Below the pieces are notes generated by a model. It ran no database searches and was not told the DNA's origin. It saw nothing but the letters and a program-made list of their open reading frames with translations. From NCBI RefSeq assembly GCF_022759505.1, contig NZ_CP094289.1:930001-994000 (forward strand): a stretch of 64,000 nt of DNA, read 5' to 3'. The stretch is from Georgenia sp. TF02-10 (GTDB lineage Bacteria > Actinomycetota > Actinomycetes > Actinomycetales > Actinomycetaceae). Shown in pieces: positions 45,374 to 54,356 of this stretch; within the stretch, counting starts at the first letter, position 1, and each line of letters starts with the position of its first letter. Position numbers and translations under genes: made by a program.

Positions 45374-47124
45374 GCCGCCGCAACCGGGCCACGCTGTCGG
45401 CTTGGCAGAAGCACCTCTTCGATGAGCTGAGGTCACTCGCCAGGGAGCACCCCAGCGACGTGCGGATAGTCGAGCAGCCTCGGCTCGACTCTGACGGCGA
45501 CGCCACCCTCCGACTTCGGCTCCACACCGCAGATATCCTTCATCGCCCCGGTGGGCTGGGACTTGGAGACGACGAGGAGTTCATCGTCAAGATTCGCCCC
45601 TCGCTGTTCGCACCCCCGAGCGCCGAGGTTGACCACACACGCTTCCTCGGTTTCCCGCACGTCCTCCAAGGGCAGCGGCTCTGCATCTATCTCGACCCCT
45701 CCCGCGAGTGGCGCCCTTCCGCCGGGATGGCCGGATTTCTCAGCCGACTGTGGGACTGGCTCACCGATGCTGCCGGCGGAGCGTTCGATCCCTCGACCGC
45801 GATGTACCACGCTGTCGGAGGAGTGCTCCACCACGCCGATGACACACCCACCATCGTCGTCCGCGAACCTGGGCCGCCGAAGCGGCAGCAGATCGCTCGG
45901 CTCGTCGCCCGCTCACCGCACCGCTACGACCTCACCTACTCGACCGACCGCGACGGACACCGCACACCCGTCTTTGTCCTCGCGAGGGACCTCCCGTTCG
46001 GTGCGGCATCCACCTTCGCGCTATTCCTGACGCTCTTGGACGACCCGCATCTTGACCGCGCCGAAGGACGACCGCCAGAGGTCTCACCGCAATCGCCCGC
46101 TTTCCTTACCTCGCTCCTCGCCAGCGCTCTACGAAACCCTGACGGCACCGAGCAGTACTTCGTGCTCGCCGTTCCGCACCCCGCAGGTGGACCGCACCAT
46201 CTTCTCGGCGGACGCCTTCCCGCAACTACCGCCGACGCCCTGCGACGCCTCGCCAAGAAGCACGGCACAGCGGTCAACCTCGACCCCGCGATCATCAACG
46301 CCGACATCCCCATCGAATGGTGCAACATGTCCGACGAACGGCAAGAGGTCACAACCCGACGCGACGACAACCGTCCCGTCAACGGCTTCCAAGGACGAGC
46401 CGTCCACATCTGGGGCTGCGGCGGCCTGGGCTCATGGCTCGCCGAGTTCATCGCACGCGCCGGAGCCAGCGCCATCACCGTCTGCGACCGCGGCACCATC
46501 ACCGGCGGACTTCTCGTGCGACAGAACTACACCGAGGCCGACATCGGCCAGACCAAGGCCGATGCCCTCGCCACACGCCTCCGCGCGATCCGCGACGACC
46601 TGACCGTGACCGTCGCAGAAGGAAGCGTCCCCGACCCAGCCGTCTCACTCTCCGCGGACCTCATCATCGACGCCACCGTCAGCCACAGCATCACCACCTA
46701 CCTCGACACCCTCGCCGGCGAAGACCGCACGGCACTCATCGCCCAGGTCGCCACCGACGCCAGGACAGGATCGCTCGGTATCGCCAACATCTGCGCGCCC
46801 GGTGACACCTGTACGCCGTCTGAGCTTGACGACCAGGCAGGCCGCTCGGTATTGGCCGATGGTGGATTAGAGCTGTACCACCGGCTCTGGGAGGACGCAG
46901 CCGAAGGCGACGAACTGACTCCCACGAGGGGATGCTCCGTACCCACGTTCCATGGCTCGGCCGCGGACCTCGCTGCTGTCGCCGCGACACTCGTCAACAT
47001 GATCGGCCTGCACCTCCAACAGGCAGGGGCACCTGTTTCAGGGACCCACCTCATCGCCCTGCCACACGCACCAGCCGGCCCACGGCATCACTTCCTTCCC
47101 GCGGCGTCGGACACTCGCGGATGA
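45370..47124 (+). CDS. CBASS Cap2-like E2-E1 fusion (ubiquitin-conjugation-type)
   Basis: 584 residues. The N-terminal E2-like domain has a candidate catalytic Cys105 in GQRLCIYLDP followed by EW. The C-terminal E1 domain has the nucleotide-binding GCGGLGSW (350-356), a ribose-binding Asp in VCDRGTI, and a candidate E1 Cys522 in TRGCSVPTF. Cap2 primes the CD-NTase by attaching it to cellular targets. No Cap3 (JAB/MPN deconjugase with HxH...D) follows, unlike the complete type II operons, so this is a Cap2-only variant. Confidence 0.88.
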   Translation: MSRRNRATLSAWQKHLFDELRSLAREHPSDVRIVEQPRLDSDGDATLRLRLHTADILHRPGGLGLGDDEEFIVKIRPSLFAPPSAEVDHTRFLGFPHVLQGQRLCIYLDPSREWRPSAGMAGFLSRLWDWLTDAAGGAFDPSTAMYHAVGGVLHHADDTPTIVVREPGPPKRQQIARLVARSPHRYDLTYSTDRDGHRTPVFVLARDLPFGAASTFALFLTLLDDPHLDRAEGRPPEVSPQSPAFLTSLLASALRNPDGTEQYFVLAVPHPAGGPHHLLGGRLPATTADALRRLAKKHGTAVNLDPAIINADIPIEWCNMSDERQEVTTRRDDNRPVNGFQGRAVHIWGCGGLGSWLAEFIARAGASAITVCDRGTITGGLLVRQNYTEADIGQTKADALATRLRAIRDDLTVTVAEGSVPDPAVSLSADLIIDATVSHSITTYLDTLAGEDRTALIAQVATDARTGSLGIANICAPGDTCTPSELDDQAGRSVLADGGLELYHRLWEDAAEGDELTPTRGCSVPTFHGSAADLAAVAATLVNMIGLHLQQAGAPVSGTHLIALPHAPAGPRHHFLPAASDTRG

Positions 47125-47278
47125 GATAGCACGGGTTTACGTCTGTCCGGGCTTGGGCGTAAAGTTGGGGGCCGAGGCAGGTTCTCCTCGATTGCGGGTC
47201 CTTCGGGACGGCCCAGCTTGGGCGCTCATACACGTACTGCCTCCTCGACGGAGAGACACGTGTGACGAGAGGCCCGCC

Positions 47279-47659
47279 ATGATCCGCCTTATCTGGACGC
47301 TCAGCGCCCGCACCCGCTACTACCTGCGCCGCTACATGCCCACCAACCGGCTGCTCGACGCGATCCGACGCCGACGCAACTTTAAGTGGGGCATCCCCGC
47401 GACGCTCCTCGCGGTGCCCTACCTGCTGATCGCGAGCATCTGCACCAACGCCCTCGACCAGGGGGCACCAGGCTGGTTGCATCTGGTCGTGTTGTGGGCG
47501 GTGTGGAACGCGATGAAGTTCATCGTCATGGGACCGGTCAGCCTGATCCTCCTGATCCGCGCCCGGACCCAGGAAGCCATTGCCCGGCACCGCGACCGGC
47601 AGGGCACCCGCGACCGCTCGGAGTCCCAGGTGCCTATGACCGTAGGGGCGGCCCGATGA
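47279..47659 (+). CDS. Small two-helix membrane protein of mobile-element type
   Basis: 126 residues. A basic start (TRYYLRRYMPTNRLLDAIRRRR) precedes two membrane helices (about 40-58 and 68-92) and a Arg/Ser-rich tail. Similar short proteins occur between relaxase-type and recombinase genes in actinobacterial conjugative elements; no function is established. Its stop overlaps the start of the decayed recombinase (ATGA), so both once were co-translated. Confidence 0.65.
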   Translation: MIRLIWTLSARTRYYLRRYMPTNRLLDAIRRRRNFKWGIPATLLAVPYLLIASICTNALDQGAPGWLHLVVLWAVWNAMKFIVMGPVSLILLIRARTQEAIARHRDRQGTRDRSESQVPMTVGAAR

Positions 47660-48040
47660 ACGCCCCCACCTACACCTACGCCGCTCGCCTACCTCCGAGG
47701 CGCACGAGCGGCAGCAGACCGCTTGTCTGGCGCTGCCCGCGACCTCGACCTTGATGTCACTCGCAGATACAGCGATGAAGCCGGCGATCGCTCGGAGCTG
47801 ACATGACTGCTCGCTGACTCTGCAACCGGCAAGTTCTCAGCCCTGGTGATCGCGCGGCTGGACCGTCTCGGGCGGACGATCCCCGTTGCCCCCCACGTCC
47901 TGGCAGACCTCGACACTGCTGGTGTGTGCGTCTGTGCGGTCGATCGTGGCACGTACGCCCTCACTGACCGGATGACGTTGGCAGACATCTTGACCGCCAC
48001 GATCCGACCGTGCACGTGCGGAAGGCACCTCACGCGCTGA
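47656..48040 (+). pseudogene. Decayed serine-recombinase-type gene
   Basis: From MNAPTYTYAA the frame shifts by one base to YLRGARAAADRLSGAARDL and reads on through VTRRYSDEAGDRSELT, an in-frame TGA (in ACATGACTG), LLADSATGKFSALVIARLDRLGRT and a further 60 residues. The DEAGDRSEL and VIARLDRLGRT motifs are the conserved middle of resolvase/invertase N-terminal domains. One frameshift and one nonsense codon therefore inactivate it. Overlap with the preceding small membrane gene suggests it was an intact accessory recombinase. Confidence 0.75.
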
Positions 48041-48204
48041 CCCTGAGCACGGCGTGGACTCGGCCGAATCGCGGCGCCAGTCCCGGCCAGTGCGCTTGGC
48101 GGCCTGCTGGCTGACCCGAGTGGTCGGCATGCGGGGGATCAGCGATGCTCTGACGGTCCTGGCCCGTAGACTTGGGACAACACGCGGCGTACGGCGGGAG
48201 GTGA

Positions 48205-49173
48205 GTGGTGGCCGGATCAGGAGAGCACTTCAAGGCGCTCGTACGAAGCCACGGGAGCGGCGACGACGAGGCGTTCTACTCAGTCGCGCTACAGGTTGCC
48301 GCTCAGGCGGCTCGGCAGGGGCACCACCATCTCGCGGCTGACCTCAAAGCCGCAGTTGATCACTCACGTGTCGAGCGGCCGAAAAAGGTCACCTCAATCG
48401 CTCAACCGCGAGGCGATCTTTCAGAACTCGTTATCGCCTCTCACCCAGCCGTTGGCTTGAAAGACTTGGTCCTGCCGGATGAGCTGGCCGCGCAGGTGCG
48501 ACGTGTCCTCAGCGAACAGCGCCAACGCAAGCAGCTTCTGGATCACGGCTTTGAGCCTGCGCATCGCCTCCTGTTCGAGGGGCCGCCTGGTACGGGCAAG
48601 ACGATGACCGCGGCAGTCCTGGCTCACGAGCTCTCTCTGCCCTTGCTGACGATCAGGCTCGACAGCCTGCTGAGCAAGTTCATGGGCGAGACCGCCAGTA
48701 AGCTGCGCGTCATCTTCGATGCAGTGGGCGCGCAGCGCGGGGTGTACCTGTTCGATGAGTTCGACGCGCTCGGTGGCGACCGAGCAGGAAACGACGTCGG
48801 TGAGGCCCGACGCATCCTGAACTCCTTCCTGGTGTTCCTGGAGAACAGTTCTCCCGAGAGCATCGTCATCGCTGCCACCAACCACCGGTCGATTCTGGAC
48901 AAGGCCCTGTTCCGACGTTTCGACATGGTTCTCAACTACTCACTGCCGGACGCGAAACAGGCCGCCGCCGTGATGCGCGGCAGGCTCGGGTCTCTCGCCA
49001 AGGGCGTCCGTTGGGCCGCACTGGCAGAGCACATGGCAGGGCTCTCCCATGCGGACCTCGTAAGGGCTGCGGAGTCTGCCGCCAAGAGCGTCATCCTCGC
49101 TGGCGGAACACGAGTGAGTGCCGACGACATTCGACAGTCGCTCAAATCGCGGCAGGCGGCGAGCCTTGGCTGA
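48205..49173 (+). CDS. AAA+ ATPase partner of an S8 protease
   Basis: 322 residues. After a helical N-terminal part (1-80), a classical AAA module: Walker A GPPGTGKT (126-133), Walker B YLFDEFDAL (Asp184, Glu185), sensor 1 AATN, Arg finger region FRRFD and a helical lid. It most resembles the FtsH/CDC48-type ATPases. A GGGAGG ribosome-binding site precedes the GTG. The protease gene starts inside its end, so the two are coupled. Likely role: unfolding or gating for the protease in stress or phage response, by inference. Confidence 0.85.
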   Translation: MVAGSGEHFKALVRSHGSGDDEAFYSVALQVAAQAARQGHHHLAADLKAAVDHSRVERPKKVTSIAQPRGDLSELVIASHPAVGLKDLVLPDELAAQVRRVLSEQRQRKQLLDHGFEPAHRLLFEGPPGTGKTMTAAVLAHELSLPLLTIRLDSLLSKFMGETASKLRVIFDAVGAQRGVYLFDEFDALGGDRAGNDVGEARRILNSFLVFLENSSPESIVIAATNHRSILDKALFRRFDMVLNYSLPDAKQAAAVMRGRLGSLAKGVRWAALAEHMAGLSHADLVRAAESAAKSVILAGGTRVSADDIRQSLKSRQAASLG

Positions 49174-51712
49174 GGGGCAGGAACACCTCAGTCACCTTCT
49201 GGTAGAAGATCGAGCGGCAGACGAGGAGTTTCGCCGACGGGGTGGACCGGACCCGAAGATTCGTCCGGTCGAAGACCGTGCCGGTCACGGCGGCGGGCGG
49301 CTGAACGAGTTGCAGTCCGCGTTCTCTAGCGGTGACGAGACCCGTGAAGAACAACTCCCAGACGACGAGCTACGTGCCTTGGGCACCATCATCACGTTGG
49401 AGGGCTCTGACCCCGCGTATCCGCTCAAGCTCGACACTCTCCAACAGCTCACCTCGCACCGCGATCCGCAGCGCAGGCGCCCCAAGTGGCTCCTTCTCTC
49501 GGTTCTCCCCGCGGACTCGGGTTCTGGCATCCCCGAGCGAGCGACCGTCTGGGTCAGCGACGACTACCGTGCGAAGTTCCTGCAGCTCTTCGAGGACTAC
49601 CTGGCGAAGGAGTCACCGAAAGGCAAACCTCGCAACAACGAACTCGTCGCGAACATCGCACGCATCCGCGCCACCATCCTGGGTGACCTTTGGCAGTCCG
49701 AGGGTCGCCCGCCAGAAGGTACGACGACATGGTGGGAACTATGGCTACGCCCAAACGCTGACGGCCCCGATCTGCTACGGCGCTTCGCCGAAGCCTCCGG
49801 ACTGACCATCTCGCAGCGTCTCCTCCGGCTCGTCGACCGCGACGTCATGTGGGTCGAGGCGACGTGGGCGCAGCTTGAAGTCCTACCGTTCACCGCGGTG
49901 CCGCTGGCCGAAATCCGGCGCCCGGAGTTCATCGACTCCATAGAAGACCTCACCGCCGAGGAGCAAGCCGAGTACGTCGACGACCTGGCCAAGCGACTGG
50001 AACCTGCCGACGAACTCCAGCCCGCCGTCTGCCACCTCGACACGGGCGTAGCGAGAACTCACGTCCTCATCGAGCAGTCCCTGGCACCCCAGGACCTGCA
50101 CACCGTGATCGGCGTCAGCGGCTTCGATCAAGACGGACATGGCACCAAGATGGCCGGCATCGCGCTGCTGGGAGCCGCGGTCGACCGCCACCTGCTCGGA
50201 TCGGACTCCGTTGTGCTGCGACACCGACTGGAGTCGGTTCGCATCCTTCCGACCAAGACCGAGAAGCCGCACGAACCCCGCGCGTACGGAGACGTCACCG
50301 CCCAAGCCGTCTCGCTGCCCGAAATCGCAGCGACACGGCGCCGGGTGTTCTGCATGCCGGTCAGCACCAGTACCGACACCCCCGGAAACCCAGGTCAGCC
50401 CACGCTGTGGTCGGCCACCGTCGACGCACTGGCCGTCGGCGCCAACGTCGTCAGCAACGGCGACGAACTCCGGCTACTCGCGCCACCAGACAGCGAAGCA
50501 GCAAGACTTCTGATCGTGTCCGCCGGAAACGTAACCGGCTACGTCGCCGACCACCTCGCCGAATCCGACACCTCTCCGGTTCGAGATCCCGGCCAAGCCT
50601 GGAACGCACTCACCGTCGGCGCCTACACCGACCTCGACGCGGTCCCGACCGATCCGGCCTTCGCAGGCTGGACCCCTGTCGCGCGGAAGGGCGACCTCTC
50701 GCCCCACAGTCGCACGTCTCTGCCGTTCGGGAACAAGCCCTGGCCGATCAAGCCCGACATCGTCATGGAAGGCGGCAATGTCCTCCATGACACCGCCTCC
50801 ATGTTCGAGCCGAACCACCCGGCGCTGTCCCTGCGAACCACCGGGCACACAAACGACCAGGCTCTGGCGTCGGCCAACGCAACCAGCGCCGCGACCGCGC
50901 AAGCCTCCCGGCTCGCAGCCCTCGTCATGGCCACCTATCCCGAGTACTGGCCCGAGACGATCCGAGCACTCCTCGTCCACTCCGCGCAGTGGACACCCAT
51001 CATGCGCGACGAAATCGATCGTGCGGGGCAGAGCGGACTTCAAGCCAAACAGATGCTGCTACGCCGATACGGCTGGGGCGTCCCGACCGAGGAACGCGTG
51101 TTGTTCTCCTCCGATCGGTCCGTAACCCTGGTCGTACAGGACGAGTTCACCCCTTTCGAGGGCGATGAGTTCAAGGTCCCGTCGTTCCGGCTACACGACC
51201 TTCCTTGGCCGCGCGAAGTACTGCAAGACCTGGGCTCCGCTTCCGTGACCCTGCGCGTCACCCTCTCCTACTTCATCGAGCCGACGGCTTCCCGACGAGG
51301 ATGGCGGCAGCGGTACAAGTACGCATCACACGGACTCCGGTTCGAGCTACAAGACCCCCTTGAATCTGAGGCCCATTTCATTCAGCGAGTGAACCGTGAA
51401 GCCCGCACCGAGGAAGCCGGCGGGCGCCCCGCAAGCGGACAAGTGTCGTGGCTCGTTGGCGCCAACCAACGCCTGTACGGCTCACTGCATCAAGACATCT
51501 GGGAGACCTACGGTTCAGCACTCGCCGACACCGGAAAGATCGCCGTCTACCCCGTCGGCGGCTGGTGGAAGAACAACAAGAACCGCGAACGCGTCGACCG
51601 GAAGATCCGATACGCCCTCGTCGTATCACTCCAGACCGACGCCACCGACGTCGACCTGTACACACCAGTGGCGAACCTCCTCCACACCCCGATCGAGATT
51701 CCGATCGAGTGA
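49166..51712 (+). CDS. Subtilisin-like (S8) serine protease of the AAA pair
   Basis: 848 residues from a TTG that overlaps the ATPase stop by eight bases; a GTG at 49118 is also possible. The first about 280 residues are an acidic/helical N-terminal region with no match I recognise. The S8 domain has Asp292 (HLDTGVA), His325 (DGHGTK), oxyanion Asn455 (VSAGN) and Ser574 (NATSAAT; the usual GTS is ATS). The last 220 residues are beta-rich. There is no signal peptide, so it acts inside the cell, consistent with an ATP-regulated defence or quality-control protease. Confidence 0.87.
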   Translation: MAEGQEHLSHLLVEDRAADEEFRRRGGPDPKIRPVEDRAGHGGGRLNELQSAFSSGDETREEQLPDDELRALGTIITLEGSDPAYPLKLDTLQQLTSHRDPQRRRPKWLLLSVLPADSGSGIPERATVWVSDDYRAKFLQLFEDYLAKESPKGKPRNNELVANIARIRATILGDLWQSEGRPPEGTTTWWELWLRPNADGPDLLRRFAEASGLTISQRLLRLVDRDVMWVEATWAQLEVLPFTAVPLAEIRRPEFIDSIEDLTAEEQAEYVDDLAKRLEPADELQPAVCHLDTGVARTHVLIEQSLAPQDLHTVIGVSGFDQDGHGTKMAGIALLGAAVDRHLLGSDSVVLRHRLESVRILPTKTEKPHEPRAYGDVTAQAVSLPEIAATRRRVFCMPVSTSTDTPGNPGQPTLWSATVDALAVGANVVSNGDELRLLAPPDSEAARLLIVSAGNVTGYVADHLAESDTSPVRDPGQAWNALTVGAYTDLDAVPTDPAFAGWTPVARKGDLSPHSRTSLPFGNKPWPIKPDIVMEGGNVLHDTASMFEPNHPALSLRTTGHTNDQALASANATSAATAQASRLAALVMATYPEYWPETIRALLVHSAQWTPIMRDEIDRAGQSGLQAKQMLLRRYGWGVPTEERVLFSSDRSVTLVVQDEFTPFEGDEFKVPSFRLHDLPWPREVLQDLGSASVTLRVTLSYFIEPTASRRGWRQRYKYASHGLRFELQDPLESEAHFIQRVNREARTEEAGGRPASGQVSWLVGANQRLYGSLHQDIWETYGSALADTGKIAVYPVGGWWKNNKNRERVDRKIRYALVVSLQTDATDVDLYTPVANLLHTPIEIPIE

Positions 51713-51767
51713 TGTCCGATTCGCTCCGAATCCCACGGATAACGGATGACACCGCCGGACTCGCAGC

Positions 51768-52343
51768 TCAGACGTTCGATGCGACGGCTTTCGCGCGCCG
51801 ACCACCCGGTCGAATCGTGACGCCCTCTGCGGCCAGCGCGCGTCGGACAGCTTGCTGGCTGACCCCGTACCGCAGCCCGACTTCCATTAGCGTAAGGCCC
51901 TCGTCGTACAGCTCGACCGCTTCGGCGAGATGGCACTCATCGAGCCCCCGCTGGCGTATCGGTACCGAGCGGCGGACAAGGTGCGCCGCCGCGGTGCGGC
52001 GATGAATGCTGAACCGCTCGCCCAACTCCACGAGTGTCGCGCCCGACTCATACGAGGCCACCAGCTCATCCACCTGCCCCGGGCTCAGAAAGGTTTGAGT
52101 CATCCCAACTGCACGCACCATCCGCCCCCGCTCGTCCACCACAGACGGCTCCAGCGGCCTCCGGTTCCGCCGGTAGACGCCCCGCGACCTGCGAGAAGCC
52201 ACGGTTTTCAAGGCCGGGCAGGGGTTCTCGAACTCTCTACGGAGGTCCACCCAATCAGAGACGCTCGAACCTTGCCCCGCGTGATCGCGGGGCTGCACGA
52301 TGTAGGTGTAGAGCAGGTCGTGGCCCAGCATCCACTTCATCAA
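51768..52343 (-). CDS. Helix-turn-helix protein, possibly recombinase-derived
   Basis: 191 residues as given; the conserved part is the last 110. Two helix-turn-helix units are visible: ATLVELGERFSIHRRTAAAHL and LTLMEVGLRYGVSQQAVRRAL, followed by a basic end. Such paired units are found at or near the ends of serine-recombinase loci. The first 60 residues look unlike a domain, so translation may start later (for example at the Met before TQTFLSPG). It runs against the S8 and CocE genes and closes the defence block. Confidence 0.6.
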   Translation of the reverse strand: MMKWMLGHDLLYTYIVQPRDHAGQGSSVSDWVDLRREFENPCPALKTVASRRSRGVYRRNRRPLEPSVVDERGRMVRAVGMTQTFLSPGQVDELVASYESGATLVELGERFSIHRRTAAAHLVRRSVPIRQRGLDECHLAEAVELYDEGLTLMEVGLRYGVSQQAVRRALAAEGVTIRPGGRRAKAVASNV

Positions 52344-52452
52344 CCAGGTGCCCCCGAACCTCAGAAGCGCGCCGAGGTCTTTCTGAGTCGAGGCGTGTTA
52401 CGATCGCCGCGTCGGCGCCCGGACGGAACCCGCACCGGCGGAACGGAGTCAG

Positions 52453-54042
52453 ATGCGCGCTTCACGCCCTCGACTTACTCGTGGCGACCGACGTCTTGCA
52501 GCGAAGGCTGGGCTGGCCGCGCCCCAGCCGTACACGGTGGAAACCTTGCGCATTCCCCTTGCTGATGGGGTCGAGCTGGGTGCCGACCTGTACAAGCCGA
52601 CGACCGCATCGAAGGGGATCGTGCTCGTTCGCGGGCCTTACGGCAGGTCCTTCGTCTTTTCCCGCCCGCTAGCGGCCGTCTGGGCTGCCCAGGGTTACAC
52701 CGTGCTCTTTGTCTCGAGCCGCGGGACCGCGGACTCAGGCGGTGTCCTCGATCCGATGCGTACCGAGGCACGCGATGGTCATGACGTGATTGCCTGGATG
52801 CGCACGCAGCCGTGGTACGACGGGCGTTTCGCTACCATGGGGGTGTCTTATCTGGGGCACACTCAGTGGGCAATTCTGGACGAGCCCGAGCCCGATCACG
52901 TCGCCGCGATCATCGCGGTCGGGCCGCACGACTTTGCCCGGCATACCTGGGGTACCGGTTCGTTTAATCTTGATCAATATGGCTGGGCTGAGCAGATCGT
53001 TCTTTTGCGCGGTAATCTGCTGCGGACTGCTATTGGTCTGGCGACGTCCGAACGTCGCCTTCGTCCCTTGATGAGGGCGGTTCCGACGGCGGATGCCGTG
53101 CTTGCGCACTTCCGTGACCGCACTCCCTGGCTTCGGGATCGTCTGACGCGGTCCGACATCGATGATCCCTACTGGGCGGGTGCCCGTCATGAAGTCGCGC
53201 TTCAGCGTGCGAACATCCCGATCCTGATCTTCTCTGGTCTCCAGGATCTCTTCGAGCGCCAGAGCGTGGAACAGTTCCGCACGCTGACAGACCGGGGCGT
53301 GACGACGGCGATGACCCTCGGGCCATGGACTCATAACGAGTTGTCCAACGTGCCCGATATCTATCGCGAGACCCTGGCCTGGTTGGACACCTATCTCGCA
53401 GGTGAGCCGCATCCCCGACCGCACCGTGTGCGTGTGTTTGATTCGGGAACGCAGAGATGGCTGGAATCTGAAAACTGGCCGGTGGCATCGCGCACGATCG
53501 ACTACACGCTCGGCGGAGATGGCGTGCTCGGCGGTCCGCCCGGTGAGCGTTCGTTCGTCTACGATCCTGCCGATGCAACGCCAACGATCGGCGGGAACGT
53601 GATTACCAGCGAAGGCGGCTTCCGCGACGACAGTCCGCTTGCCGCGCGTGAGGATGTCCTGGTTTGGGAGACGGCGCCGCTGACCGACGATCTCGCGCTC
53701 GGCGGAGCGCCTCAGGTGGTGCTTGAGAACGCAGCTGAGTATCCGGATGCCGATGTTTTCGTCCGCATCAGCGACGTAGATCCGAACGGGCGGGCGCAGA
53801 ACGTCTCCGAGGGTTTTGTGCGCTTGCAGGGTGAGGCGGTTAACGGAAAAGTGAGGATCGAACTGTTCGACACGGCCCATACGTTTCGGGCCGGGCATCG
53901 GCTGCGGTCCGTGGTCGCGGGTGGATCGTTTCCGCAGTTCGCTGGGAACTCCGGCTACGGAGGGAACCCGCTTATGGCGACAAAGTTCCGGGCGAACCGG
54001 CACACCATCACCGGTGGCACGCTGACGCTTCCGCTTCGCTAA
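52453..54042 (+). CDS. CocE/NonD-family hydrolase (peptidase S15-like)
   Basis: 529 residues. Alpha/beta-hydrolase core with the nucleophile elbow GVSYLG (Ser at about residue 136), a helical cap, the Asp in SGLQDLFE and the His in GPWTHNEL, then a C-terminal jelly-roll domain (about 300-525; VFVRISDVDPNGRAQNVSEG). Enzymes of this family hydrolyse acyl esters or X-Pro peptides; the substrate is open. No signal peptide. Wobble bases are less GC-rich than in neighbouring genes, so it may have a different origin. Stands alone. Confidence 0.88.
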   Translation: MRASRPRLTRGDRRLAAKAGLAAPQPYTVETLRIPLADGVELGADLYKPTTASKGIVLVRGPYGRSFVFSRPLAAVWAAQGYTVLFVSSRGTADSGGVLDPMRTEARDGHDVIAWMRTQPWYDGRFATMGVSYLGHTQWAILDEPEPDHVAAIIAVGPHDFARHTWGTGSFNLDQYGWAEQIVLLRGNLLRTAIGLATSERRLRPLMRAVPTADAVLAHFRDRTPWLRDRLTRSDIDDPYWAGARHEVALQRANIPILIFSGLQDLFERQSVEQFRTLTDRGVTTAMTLGPWTHNELSNVPDIYRETLAWLDTYLAGEPHPRPHRVRVFDSGTQRWLESENWPVASRTIDYTLGGDGVLGGPPGERSFVYDPADATPTIGGNVITSEGGFRDDSPLAAREDVLVWETAPLTDDLALGGAPQVVLENAAEYPDADVFVRISDVDPNGRAQNVSEGFVRLQGEAVNGKVRIELFDTAHTFRAGHRLRSVVAGGSFPQFAGNSGYGGNPLMATKFRANRHTITGGTLTLPLR

Positions 54043-54356
54043 TGTCATGATCGGCGGTGGGAACATGGGCATAGGGCACCACCCGAAGCGGAGACAACGG
54101 ACTTGGATGCGGCGAACCGCCTCATCGCCCACACTCACGCCAGCGCATCCAGTGCCTGAAGGACGGGAGACTTCGCCCGAGGAAGCCGAGAGGCGATGCC
54201 CATCAGCCGAGCAGGCTTGCCGCCGCGACGTAGCCACTCCTTCAGCGCCTCTCGCGCCAGCTCGTACCCAACGTCCCCGCGCATCCGGAACGCATCCGCG
54301 ATGGACCGCTCGGGCGAGTAGACCCGATCGACTGATCAGTACCCGGAATCGGGATC
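54043..54356. other. Gene-free gap
   Basis: About 310 bases between convergent genes (CocE and AraC). I see no coding sequence, RNA or clear terminator hairpin here. Confidence 0.4.

Noticed and set aside
52200-52300. Possible tRNA-like TTCGA segment near the HTH gene.
   Set aside because: The flanking bases do not pair to form a T stem or acceptor stem.
52453-54042. CocE-type hydrolase as part of the defence block.
   Set aside because: It has its own spacing, different base use and a metabolic enzyme fold; no link to the AAA/protease genes.
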